Positions 6,355 through 12,985 of a stretch of 12,985 nucleotides of DNA are shown in pieces. The stretch is from Desulfosarcina sp. GTDB lineage: Bacteria; Desulfobacterota; Desulfobacteria; Desulfobacterales; Desulfosarcinaceae. The stretch is from NCBI GenBank assembly GCA_030642405.1, contig DAOWNV010000046.1, positions 1-12,985 of the forward strand, written 5' to 3'. Under the pieces are notes generated by a model. It was not told where the DNA came from and made no database searches. It saw only the letters and a program-made list of their open reading frames with translations. Within the stretch, counting starts at the first letter, position 1. Every line of letters starts with the position of its first letter. Both the position numbers and the translations under genes were made by a program.

Positions 6355-8334
6355 TCAGTCCGGGATAATCTTGACGTAATCTTTCTTGAAGATATCCCAT
6401 TCATTCTTTTCCGCATCGTACTTGGAGTTGACGAAGCAGAACCAGTTTTCGTCATCCTGTCCCGGATAGTCCGACTGATAGTAGAAGCCAGGGTAGCGGG
6501 TCTCTTTTCGGAACTGAATGTGGCGCAAGTGGGCTTCCACCGTCCAGATGCGATGCTCAATTTCCCAGCATCTCATCAGCTCATGCAGGTCACCGGCAGC
6601 CATTTTTTCGCAGTCTTCACGCATGGTGGCGAGCAGATCCATGATAACTTCCAGACACTTGGAAGTTGTCTGGTAGAAGGTGGCGGTACCGGCACCGTAC
6701 TCATGGGTGGCCTTCATCAGGCGGTACATCATACCGTTGGGTTTGATGTAGTTGGGGTTAATGTCGATAGCAGTGGTGTAGTCCTTGTTATCCATGAAGG
6801 TCCGGACCGGCTTGTAGACCATGTCAACCAGCTCTTTATTGGACTGCTTCAGGGTCGGCGTGAAATCGGCAAAATCCAAAGCGTATCGCACCATCTGTTT
6901 GGCGGTGATCCGACCTTCTGCATGGGACCCGGAAGAGAACTTGTGTCCTGAACCACCCACACCGTCACCGGAGGTGAACAGACCATTAACGGTAGTCATA
7001 CGGTTGTAGACCTTGCCGTTGGGGGCTTTGATCTTGTAGCTGTCCGGCACCCAATCCAGATCCGGGCCGGAGGTCCACAGACCGCAGCAACCGGAGTGGG
7101 AACCCAGCAGGTAAGGCTCGGTGGGCATGACCTCGGAGTTTTTCTTCTCCGGTTCACAGTTTTGCGCACACCACAGGTTGGCCTGGCCACAGGTCATGTC
7201 GAGGAAGTCTTCCCAGGCTTCGGACTCGAGGTGCTTGAGCTCCTTCTTGTCCATGGTTTTACCCAGATCGGCCAGAGCGGTCATGGTGTCCATCATGATA
7301 GGTCCGCGGCCTTCTTTCAACTCAAACAGCATGAGGTGGTTACGCAGGCAGGTCGGGGTAATAGCAGCCGTGCCGTAAGGCGCGTATTTTTCCAGCTCGG
7401 CTTTGGCGGCGTCACTGGCAGCAAAGTTTTCGCCCAGACCGTTGAGAGTTTTGGCTTTAAAAAGCAAGAACCATGCACCAACCGGACCGTAACCATCTTT
7501 AAAACGAGCCGGGGTGAAACGGTTTTCCATCATGGTCAGCTCGGCACCAACCTTCATGCACATGGTGTAGGTGGAACCGGCGTTCCATACCGGGTACCAT
7601 GCACGGCCTTTACCTTCACCGACCGAACGGGGCTGGTAGATGTTAACCGCGCCACCACAGGCAACCATCATGGTTTTGCATTTGATGATATAAACGATAT
7701 TTTCACGTACGGAAAAACCAACGGCACCGGCAATCTGATTCTCGACTTTGGCGTCCAGAAGCAGTTCGACGATGAAGCAGCGCTCGATAATGTTTTCTTC
7801 GCCCAAAGCCAGTTTGGCGGCTTCGGAAACAATACGCTTGTAGGATTCGCCGTTGATCATGATCTGCCATTTACCGGTACGGACCGGCTGGGCACCGGAC
7901 TTCAGGGTCCCCATTTTCTTACCCTTTTTTCCATCCAGGTTTTTGCCGTCGTCGGTTTTCTTCCAGATGGGCAGGCCCCACTCTTCAAACAGATGAACGG
8001 AATCGTCAACATAGCAGCCCAGATCGTAGATCAGGTCTTCGCGGACCAGACCCATCAAGTCATTACGAACCATGCGAACATAGTCTTCTTTTGGATTATC
8101 ACCCACGTAAGTGTTGATGGCGGACAGTCCCTGAGCCACGGCACCGGATCTTTCCATGGCGGCCTTGTCGCACAGCAAAACACTCTGGCCGTCCTTCAGC
8201 CACTTTTTAATTTCAAATGCGGTTCCGCAGGCAGCCATACCACCGCCAACGATGAGAATGTCAACCTCTTTTTCGACGACTTCGGGATCCAGCACGGCCT
8301 TAAGTTCACCCAAAGGTTTATTCGGTAATGCCAT
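6355..8334 (-). CDS. aprA: adenylylsulfate (APS) reductase alpha subunit AprA
   Basis: AprA is the FAD-binding catalytic subunit of dissimilatory APS reductase. It reduces APS to sulfite and AMP in the cytoplasm with electrons received through AprB. The 659 residues match the usual length of sulfate-reducer AprA. A GxGxxG-type FAD motif, GGGMAACG, lies at 30-37, and the second flavin-contact region is SGDGVGGSGHKFSSGSHAEG. Family-specific active-site stretches are present: RFTPARFKDGYGPVGAWF, TCLRNHLMLFE, and GSHSGCCGLWTSGPDLDWVPDSYK. AGGAGG lies 7 bases before the ATG. It follows aprB by 64 bases in one operon, and a strong terminator comes after it. Codon use and composition match the qmo genes, with no sign of disruption. 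Confidence 0.98.
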   Translation of the reverse strand: MALPNKPLGELKAVLDPEVVEKEVDILIVGGGMAACGTAFEIKKWLKDGQSVLLCDKAAMERSGAVAQGLSAINTYVGDNPKEDYVRMVRNDLMGLVREDLIYDLGCYVDDSVHLFEEWGLPIWKKTDDGKNLDGKKGKKMGTLKSGAQPVRTGKWQIMINGESYKRIVSEAAKLALGEENIIERCFIVELLLDAKVENQIAGAVGFSVRENIVYIIKCKTMMVACGGAVNIYQPRSVGEGKGRAWYPVWNAGSTYTMCMKVGAELTMMENRFTPARFKDGYGPVGAWFLLFKAKTLNGLGENFAASDAAKAELEKYAPYGTAAITPTCLRNHLMLFELKEGRGPIMMDTMTALADLGKTMDKKELKHLESEAWEDFLDMTCGQANLWCAQNCEPEKKNSEVMPTEPYLLGSHSGCCGLWTSGPDLDWVPDSYKIKAPNGKVYNRMTTVNGLFTSGDGVGGSGHKFSSGSHAEGRITAKQMVRYALDFADFTPTLKQSNKELVDMVYKPVRTFMDNKDYTTAIDINPNYIKPNGMMYRLMKATHEYGAGTATFYQTTSKCLEVIMDLLATMREDCEKMAAGDLHELMRCWEIEHRIWTVEAHLRHIQFRKETRYPGFYYQSDYPGQDDENWFCFVNSKYDAEKNEWDIFKKDYVKIIPD

Positions 8335-8398
8335 TTTATATCCTCCTGTAAAAAATCAAATTCTTAAGTTGTCTCTCCAACAATAAATGGACCGAATT

Positions 8399-8830
8399 TT
8401 ACACATTAGGAGTCGGAATGGTCACGCCGTCCGCTTCCTGAGTGGAGAGCAGACCGCTTTCGAGATCCTGACCCTTAAGATCGGCATAGGCATTGGCCTG
8501 GCCTTCGGGGGTGGTGCGGATAGGGAACTTGAAACGTTTGATGAGGCCGTTTCTAAACTTACAGGTCCACATGACGTCTTCGGTACCCATCATAGGCATG
8601 ATGGAGCTTCCCAGTGGAACGAAATCGGCATAGCCACGAACTTCAATGGCCTGGGTCGGACAGATTTTCACGCATGAAAAACACTCCCAGCACTGATCCG
8701 GTTCCTGATTATAGGCTTTCATGGCGTTGGGATCCAGCACCATCAGGTCATTGGGACAAATGTACATGCAAGCGGTTTTGTCGCCACCCTTGCAGCCGTC
8801 ACATTTTTCCTGAATTACAAAACTTGGCAT
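8399..8830 (-). CDS. aprB: adenylylsulfate (APS) reductase beta subunit AprB
   Basis: AprB is the iron-sulfur subunit that conducts electrons from Qmo to the FAD of AprA. The 143-residue protein shows the two family-specific [4Fe-4S] motifs: C10, C13, C21, C25-P (with the AprB insertion GGDKTA) and C47, C50, C53, C57-P. A beta-rich middle part follows, then the extended C-terminal tail that in the known structures wraps around AprA. GGAGG lies 9 bases before the ATG. It is first in the operon, preceded by a long leader with hairpins and a dyad. The length and cysteine spacing are normal. Confidence 0.98.
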   Translation of the reverse strand: MPSFVIQEKCDGCKGGDKTACMYICPNDLMVLDPNAMKAYNQEPDQCWECFSCVKICPTQAIEVRGYADFVPLGSSIMPMMGTEDVMWTCKFRNGLIKRFKFPIRTTPEGQANAYADLKGQDLESGLLSTQEADGVTIPTPNV

Positions 8831-8931
8831 TTAATATACCTCCTACGGTTAGTTAAAATCATTTTATTCAACCTACCTTCCGAAACTAAGGCTAAAACCT
8901 CCTGTTCCTCGCACCTCCCTTCAATGTTGAG

Positions 8932-8956
8932 TGTCCGAATGGTTTCGACCCGGACA
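8932..8956 (-). promoter_or_regulatory. hairpin in the aprBA 5' leader
   Basis: TGTCCG (8932-8937) pairs with CGGACA (8951-8956). Inside, GGT and ACC close a 4-base loop (8941-8950), leaving a 3-base bulge. This 9-bp structure would sit about 100-125 bases upstream of the aprB start, at the beginning of the mRNA if the -10-like TATAGA at 8976-8971 is used. A 5' hairpin could stabilise a very abundant transcript. This role is inferred. Confidence 0.45.
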
Positions 8957-8970
8957 GTTACACTTTTTTA

Positions 8971-8999
8971 TCTATAAAACCCAATATCCGTTTGTTGCT
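8971..8999 (-). promoter_or_regulatory. possible aprBA promoter
   Basis: On the minus strand TATAGA (8976-8971) resembles a -10 box. At 17 bases upstream the -35 position reads AGCAAC, a poor match. Transcription would start near 8964, just before the leader hairpin, giving a leader of about 134 bases. A weak -35 together with the dyad at 9020-9054 would suit an activator-dependent promoter. The call rests on position and the -10 only. Confidence 0.3.
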
Positions 9000-9019
9000 T
9001 TAAGTTGTGCGGATATGAA

Positions 9020-9054
9020 TTCAATGCAATACAGTATTGATTGCGTCAATTGAA
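9020..9054. promoter_or_regulatory. nested palindromes upstream of aprBA (candidate operator)
   Basis: Three overlapping dyads occupy 35 bases. TTCAAT (9020-9025) pairs with ATTGAA (9049-9054). CAATA-CAG-TATTG occupies 9027-9039. ATTGA (9036-9040) and TCAAT (9046-9050) are separated by 5 bases, a half-site reminiscent of CRP/FNR-family sites (TTGA...TCAA). The cluster is about 70 bases upstream of the possible -10 for aprBA. The geometry suggests a transcription factor site, but the regulator cannot be named from sequence alone. Confidence 0.4.
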
Positions 9055-9343
9055 TATATCGTATAAATTCGGTAAGATAGTCATCTCGCAACGCAAGGTA
9101 AGATCAATATCATCCAGTATATTCATTGTCAAGAAATTTCGGCCGTATAAAATCCATAGATAAGCAGTTACTTACAATGGGTCACAGGATCGTCTATATG
9201 TCGTTGAGTCCCCTTTTGGAGGCACAAGATATGGTATTAAATCCACATAAAAACTATTTAACAATGGTTCATAACGGATTGTCCGGTTACTTGCGATTAA
9301 AACTACCGGCTTAAAAAAACAGACTGGTTTTGCTGAAATGCGG

Positions 9344-9372
9344 TTGACATCAATGCCTGGCAAGGCTACCAC
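9344..9372 (+). promoter_or_regulatory. possible promoter of the YkgJ-SDR-EamA-DHH operon
   Basis: TTGACA at 9344-9349 is a perfect -35 consensus. Seventeen bases later, TACCAC (9367-9372) is a weak -10, matching at three of six positions. Transcription would start near 9379 and give a leader of about 43 bases before the ATG at 9422. Confidence 0.38.
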
Positions 9373-9421
9373 TGCCCTCCACGAGCCCCCTATTGACTAA
9401 TACTGTTTTCGGAAATCAACC

Positions 9422-10165
9422 ATGCAAAATCCAATAACACCTTTGAAAAACAATTCGACGTTTCGTTTTACCTGCTCACCGCAGGTACCCTGCTTCAATG
9501 CCTGCTGCCGTGATCTGAACCAGGTATTAACACCCTATGACGTCCTGCGCTTGAAACAATACCTGGATATGTCATCCGGTGAATTTTTGCATAGATACAC
9601 TGAAGAGAGTACAGGTCCTGAAACCGGATTTCCCGTGGTTTCTTTGCGTTTTGGCGATTCGAACCAACGGACCTGTCCCTTTGTCACGAATTCCGGCTGC
9701 CGGGTTTATCCCGCCAGACCTTCCTCTTGCAGAACCTATCCACTAGCTCGGGGAGTATCCCGCAACAGGGAGACAGGAAAACAGACGGAACATTGGGCAC
9801 TGATTCGAGAGCCCCATTGCCTGGGATTTATCGATGGCGGGCAACAAACAGTATCCGAATGGGTGGCCGATCAGCAAATTACCAGCTACAACCAAATAAA
9901 CGATAAGATGCTGGAGCTGATCAGCCTGAAAAACCGACTTTTTTCCGGTGTGTTGCTACCAGTTCATAAAGAAAAGGTGTACCGGTCTCTTTACGACATT
10001 GACGCGTTCCGCGCGGAACTGTTTTCACCTAATTACAAAACAACCATACTTTTCGATACCAAAACCCTTGATCGCGATCGAAACAACGATGAGGATTTGC
10101 TCGTCATTGCCATGGATTGGGTAAAAGCGTATTTGCGAACCATCGCAGCAAGACAAAGCAAATGA
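9422..10165 (+). CDS. YkgJ family cysteine cluster protein
   Basis: The 247-residue protein belongs to the putative zinc- or iron-chelating CxxxCxxCC-type family (YkgJ/UPF0153). C18, C24, C28 and C29 form the N-terminal cluster (PCFNACC). C85, C93 and C103 follow in CPFVTNSGCRVYPARPSSCRTYPL, the second family hallmark, and C133 lies in EPHCLGF. Such proteins are thought to bind a metal or an Fe-S cluster; their reaction is not established. The ribosome binding site is weak (GGAAA about 9 bases upstream). This is the first gene of a tightly packed operon, and its stop overlaps the next start as ATGA. The C-terminal 100 residues show no recognisable motif. Confidence 0.85.
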   Translation: MQNPITPLKNNSTFRFTCSPQVPCFNACCRDLNQVLTPYDVLRLKQYLDMSSGEFLHRYTEESTGPETGFPVVSLRFGDSNQRTCPFVTNSGCRVYPARPSSCRTYPLARGVSRNRETGKQTEHWALIREPHCLGFIDGGQQTVSEWVADQQITSYNQINDKMLELISLKNRLFSGVLLPVHKEKVYRSLYDIDAFRAELFSPNYKTTILFDTKTLDRDRNNDEDLLVIAMDWVKAYLRTIAARQSK

Positions 10166-10980
10166 CTAAAAAAGCAAATAAAGTGGCCTTGGTCCTTGGA
10201 AGTATAAAAGGAATTGGGAAAGCCATAGCTCTCGATTTGTTGCGTCATGGAAAGCGGGTGGCTGCTACCTGGCATGACTGGCCGGAAAGCCTTTTTGCCA
10301 TGCAAACCGATTTTGCAAAAACGGGCACAGATCATTTGATCGAACGGATTGATCTGTTGGATACCGATGCAATTGCTGATTTGGTAAAAAAAATAATCGC
10401 CCGTTTTGGCCGGTTGGATATTTTGATCAACAACATAGAGCGGGGCGGATGGCCGGTGGTTCATGGCAAGTACACGCAAAAGCAGTGGGACCTGGAAATG
10501 GCCACGACCTTGAGATCCAAACAATGGGTTTTCGAAGCGGCCCTGCCTCACCTTAAAGCCTCAGGAGACGGCACCGTGGTCAACATCTCCTCGATCGCCG
10601 GTATCGTGGGCCGCAGTGGTCCGGCCGGCTATCTGTTTAACGAGGGATATGCTGCGGCAAACCGGGGGATCTCTCTTCTCACGGAAACCTGGGCGCGTTT
10701 GGGGGCGCCTCAGGTTCGAGTAAATGAGTTGATGCTGGGTGTGGTTGAAACCCGTCACGGGCCTAAGACCAGGGGGTGGGGTCTTTTAACTGACAATCAA
10801 CGTCAGACCATTTTGGATCACACACTGCTGGATAGAATCGGCCGGAAGGATGATGTGGTTGAGGCAATTCGATTCTTGTTGGACGATGCACCCTTCATGA
10901 CCGGAAGCGTGATTCGCCTTGATGGTGGCTATGTATTGGGAGGGGAGCGGATTGCACCGATGCCCCACGGCGTGGTATGA
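10162..10980 (+). CDS. short-chain dehydrogenase/reductase-fold protein with degenerate active site
   Basis: The 272-residue protein has the SDR Rossmann fold: nucleotide-binding GSIKGIG at 13-19, D64, and the C-terminal GSVIRLDGGYVLGG typical of FabG-like enzymes. The start at 10162 overlaps the YkgJ stop (ATGA); an upstream ATG at 10117 in the same frame would sit inside the YkgJ gene and is less likely. Active-site residues are unusual. The NNAG motif reads NNIE (90-93). Serines 143/144 are present and Y157 is 13 residues after S144, but the lysine of YxxxK is missing: Y157 gives YLFNE, while Y163 gives YAAAN, which fits the downstream alignment better after a 6-residue insertion. It may therefore be a weak or non-catalytic SDR. 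No Shine-Dalgarno is visible, so translation is probably coupled to YkgJ. Confidence 0.85.
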   Translation: MTKKANKVALVLGSIKGIGKAIALDLLRHGKRVAATWHDWPESLFAMQTDFAKTGTDHLIERIDLLDTDAIADLVKKIIARFGRLDILINNIERGGWPVVHGKYTQKQWDLEMATTLRSKQWVFEAALPHLKASGDGTVVNISSIAGIVGRSGPAGYLFNEGYAAANRGISLLTETWARLGAPQVRVNELMLGVVETRHGPKTRGWGLLTDNQRQTILDHTLLDRIGRKDDVVEAIRFLLDDAPFMTGSVIRLDGGYVLGGERIAPMPHGVV

Positions 10981-11912
10981 ATCCGATAAAAACTTACTCG
11001 GCACTTGTTGCAACTATGATATTTTGGGGGCTTTCTTTCGTGGCCACCAAGATCGCTCTGGAGAACGTTCCTACTTTTACACTGGTGTTTGTCCGATTCT
11101 CACTTGCAGCACTGATTTTCATCTCACTGCGACGGGGATGGAAATGGCCCAACTTTACTCGCAAAGACCATGTAAAAATGGTGTTGCTGGCCTTGTTTGA
11201 ACCCGGGCTGTACTTTATCTTTGAAACCATCGGTCTGCAACATACCAGTGCCGCAAAAGCTTCGTTGATAATAGCCACCATCCCAGTAGTCGTGCTTGTA
11301 TTAAGTACACTAATGCTGGGGGAACGCGTAAGCGGCACACGCATCGTCGGAATCGTACTCTCTTTTGGCGGAATCATCTTGCTCGCGGTGGGAGACTCCA
11401 ATTTTAAACCGGCTCTTCACGGATCACTCTTTGGGGATCTGTTGATCGGTGGCGCCGTAATCTCGGCCTCGCTCTACATTGTCTTTGCCAGGGATTTGGG
11501 CCGGAACTATTCGTCCCTTGATATCACCTTTATTCAAATCGTCTACGGCGCCTCTTTTTTTCTTATCCCATCTTTATTTGAGTTACCGAACCTCCATTGG
11601 GGCGCCATAACACTGCGATCAACTATTGCCGTACTTTATTTGACGGTTTTTGCAACCGTTGTAGCGTTCATGTTATATAATTATGCACTTTCAAAAGTCT
11701 CAGCTTCCAGAGCCTCCGTATTCATTAATGGAATTCCAGTTGTAACCGCCATCAGTGCATGGATAATACTAAACGAACGATTGACCATCCTCCAGATAAG
11801 CGGTGGCACCCTTGTTTTGTCGGCAGTCTTCTTAACAAATCTACCCAGAGGTATGATCTATTGCAGGAAAAGGAATCAAACCAATGAGAATAGTGACCCG
11901 ACCCGATTTTGA
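10977..11912 (+). CDS. EamA/DMT superfamily transporter
   Basis: The 311-residue protein is a drug/metabolite-transporter permease with ten predicted membrane helices in two EamA repeats, roughly residues 5-135 and 150-285. Recognisable segments are the opening ATMIFWGLSFVATKIAL, the first-repeat stretch TSAAKASLIIATIPVVVLVLS-TLMLGERVS, and its counterpart in the second repeat, SASRASVFINGIPVVTAISAWIILNERLT. The substrate cannot be predicted; relatives export amino acids, nucleobases or other small metabolites. The start overlaps the SDR stop by four bases (ATGA) with no good ribosome binding site, so coupling is likely. The 3' end overlaps the DHH gene by 29 bases. Confidence 0.92.
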   Translation: MNPIKTYSALVATMIFWGLSFVATKIALENVPTFTLVFVRFSLAALIFISLRRGWKWPNFTRKDHVKMVLLALFEPGLYFIFETIGLQHTSAAKASLIIATIPVVVLVLSTLMLGERVSGTRIVGIVLSFGGIILLAVGDSNFKPALHGSLFGDLLIGGAVISASLYIVFARDLGRNYSSLDITFIQIVYGASFFLIPSLFELPNLHWGAITLRSTIAVLYLTVFATVVAFMLYNYALSKVSASRASVFINGIPVVTAISAWIILNERLTILQISGGTLVLSAVFLTNLPRGMIYCRKRNQTNENSDPTRF

Positions 11913-12774
11913 CGGTGTGGTATGCGCCGTTTTGCTGATGGATGCGCTTCAAATCGAACCACCGGTGCTATGGACGCAGCCTAGCAAAATGCAGCACCGT
12001 CAAGTAGCTGTAAAAAGCGGTGATGTGATTGCCAACTTGCCCTATCACGATCAATGCAGCCTGTGGTTCGATCACCACTATTCCAACCAACCCGACTTTC
12101 CCGTAAGGGGCGCATTCAAGATAGCACCATCTGCCGCCGGCATCATTTATGAGTATTATAGGGGAAAGCTGGACCGCAACTACGCTGAATTGGTCCACCA
12201 AACCGACCGCATCGATTCCGCAGACTTGACCATGGATGAGGTTTTGCATCCTGAAGCGTATCCCCATGTTCTGTTATCCATGACCCTTACCAACAACGAC
12301 CCTGAAGGTACGAGGTATTGGGAACATCTCGTGGATCTGTTACGGACACGATCCATGGATCAGGTGATGAACGACCAAAAAGTGAAAGAGCGAACCGGAC
12401 AGGTTGTATCAGCCAATATCGCTTACGAAAAACCACTTCGAGCAAACACAACAATGGTGGAGCACATTTCCGTTACCGACTTTAGAAACCTCGACCCGGC
12501 TCCCGATGGAAACCGATTTCTAGTCTACTCCCTGTTTCCCGACTGTACGGTAAATGTAAAAATTGTTCATAAAGATGCAAACCTGTCTAGTATCCAGGTG
12601 GGCCACAGCATTTTAAAAAAAGGCTGTGAGGTGAACGTGGGAAAGATGCTTGCCTCGTTTGAAGGAGGGGGGCACCCAGGAGCCGGGGCATGCCGATTTC
12701 CCAGGAAAAAAGCACCGGAGTATTTAAACCGCATCATAGAAATTCTTCGTAAAAACGAACCCGAATCAGAGTAA
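11884..12774 (+). CDS. DHH/DHHA1 family phosphoesterase
   Basis: The 296-residue protein carries the DHH phosphoesterase motifs in order: PDFDG at 7-11 (metal-binding D8, D10), D47 in GDVIANLPY, DHH at 63-65 (WFDHHYSN), an aspartate in HQTDRIDSAD, and the DHHA1 substrate-binding motif GGGHPGAG at 261-268. Relatives include nanoRNase/pAp phosphatase, cyclic-dinucleotide phosphodiesterases and proteins annotated as exopolyphosphatase; which substrate applies here cannot be told. The protein is cytoplasmic, with no membrane segment. The start is fixed by AAGGA 9 bases upstream and because motif I begins at residue 7. It overlaps the EamA gene by 29 bases. Its 3' end overlaps the convergent TIM-barrel gene by 9 bases. 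Confidence 0.9.
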   Translation: MRIVTRPDFDGVVCAVLLMDALQIEPPVLWTQPSKMQHRQVAVKSGDVIANLPYHDQCSLWFDHHYSNQPDFPVRGAFKIAPSAAGIIYEYYRGKLDRNYAELVHQTDRIDSADLTMDEVLHPEAYPHVLLSMTLTNNDPEGTRYWEHLVDLLRTRSMDQVMNDQKVKERTGQVVSANIAYEKPLRANTTMVEHISVTDFRNLDPAPDGNRFLVYSLFPDCTVNVKIVHKDANLSSIQVGHSILKKGCEVNVGKMLASFEGGGHPGAGACRFPRKKAPEYLNRIIEILRKNEPESE

Positions 12775-12985
12775 TGCTTTAATTTGCTCCATGCTTTTCA
12801 CCAACATTGAACGATCCGTATCAAAGACCTCCAGTGTGAGTGTGTCGTCATAACCAATATCCACCAGAAGCCGAATCAGTAACTCGAATCTTACGGTTCC
12901 CTGGCCCACCGCCAGATGCTCATCCATTTTTCCATGATTGTCACTGAAGTGAAGGTGGGCAATTCTGTCGCCAAACCTTTCTGAC
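12766..12985 (-). CDS. xylose isomerase-like TIM-barrel protein, C-terminal part (sugar phosphate isomerase/epimerase family)
   Basis: The minus strand is open from the right edge to a TGA at 12768-12766, giving 72 residues of the C-terminus. The sequence has the family's closing pattern: RIAHLHFSDNHGKMDEHLAVGQG, with the metal-binding His/Asp and His residues and the G-x-G turn, then VRFELLIRLLVDIGYDDTLTLEVF. This is characteristic of the AP_endonuc_2/xylose isomerase-like barrel. Family members are isomerases, epimerases or endonuclease IV-like enzymes, so the exact reaction cannot be assigned from this fragment. The N-terminus lies outside the window. The gene converges on the DHH gene, with a 9-base overlap of their 3' ends and no room for a terminator between them. 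Confidence 0.85.
   Translation of the reverse strand, partial: SERFGDRIAHLHFSDNHGKMDEHLAVGQGTVRFELLIRLLVDIGYDDTLTLEVFDTDRSMLVKSMEQIKALL

Larger units (their letters stand above)
8831..9421. other. divergent intergenic region between aprB and the YkgJ operon
   Basis: No credible gene lies in these 591 bases. The left part is the aprBA leader on the minus strand, with a hairpin (8932-8956) and two purine-rich Shine-Dalgarno-like elements with no start codon after them (minus-strand AGGAGG at 8903-8898 and AGGGAGG at 8920-8914). The middle carries the dyad at 9020-9054 and an 8-base direct repeat GGTAAGAT at 9071-9078 and 9097-9104. The right part holds a promoter-like sequence for the plus-strand operon (9344-9372). 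A 62-codon open frame at 9126-9314 has no family features and is not called as a gene. Confidence 0.7.

Noticed and set aside
6178..6951. Plus-strand open frame running from the spacer into the antisense of aprA
   Set aside because: Mostly antisense to aprA, with no motif; its start lies in the hairpin-rich spacer without a ribosome binding site.
7096..8328. Long plus-strand open frame (410 codons) opposite aprA
   Set aside because: It lies entirely antisense to a certain aprA, has no family features, and such shadow frames are common opposite well-biased coding sequence.
9071..9104. Direct repeat GGTAAGAT (9071-9078 and 9097-9104) as a CRISPR or iteron
   Set aside because: Only two copies of 8 bases; too short and too few for either. 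Noted only in the intergenic description.
9283..9310. CCGGT/ACCGG inverted repeat before a run of A on the plus strand as a terminator
   Set aside because: Only five base pairs with a long loop, and no gene ends nearby in an orientation that would use it.
9126..9314. 62-codon open frame on the plus strand between aprB and the YkgJ gene
   Set aside because: No recognisable motif, no good ribosome binding site at the first ATG, and AT-rich intergenic composition; probably chance.

Overview
The window carries the core of dissimilatory sulfate reduction. On the minus strand, in transcription order, are aprB, aprA, qmoA, qmoB and qmoC: APS reductase followed by its membrane electron donor, the quinone-interacting oxidoreductase QmoABC. 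Gene content, AprA/AprB of the sulfate-reducer type and heavy use of Fe-S flavoproteins point to a mesophilic sulfate-reducing bacterium of the Desulfobacterota, probably Desulfobacteraceae/Desulfosarcina-like. That placement is an inference from gene content, not from a database search.

Layout. Positions 1-66 may hold the start of an exported protein on the minus strand (weak). Positions 366-1055 (+) encode a DUF554-family membrane protein. It faces the end of qmoC across a strong intrinsic terminator (1142-1171). qmoC (1198-2346), qmoB (2418-4754) and qmoA (4765-6042) follow on the minus strand. A 312-base, hairpin-rich spacer (6043-6354) containing a second intrinsic terminator separates qmoA from aprA (6355-8334) and aprB (8399-8830). 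A gene-free stretch of about 590 bases (8831-9421) carries the aprBA leader and a nested dyad that could be an operator. To its right a divergent plus-strand operon encodes a YkgJ-type cysteine-cluster protein, an SDR-fold protein lacking the catalytic lysine, an EamA/DMT transporter and a DHH/DHHA1 phosphoesterase, joined by 4, 4 and 29 base overlaps. The window ends in the C-terminus of a minus-strand xylose-isomerase-like TIM-barrel protein (12766-12985).

Main finding: qmoB is not the 746-residue protein a standard gene caller would give. Its ribosome binding site and ATG are at 4754, ten bases after the qmoA stop, and the frame is interrupted once, at codon 25, by TGA (4680-4682). The 24 codons before it and everything after it form one continuous HdrA-type N-terminal domain, and hairpins suitable as a bacterial SECIS lie directly downstream. 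The best reading is a 778-residue selenoprotein QmoB with selenocysteine at position 25.

How the genes work together: AprBA reduces APS to sulfite and AMP in the cytoplasm. QmoC, a cytochrome b-type membrane subunit, takes electrons from menaquinol. QmoA and QmoB, HdrA-like flavoproteins, pass them to AprB. The plus-strand operon has no evident link to sulfate reduction, and its joint function is unknown.
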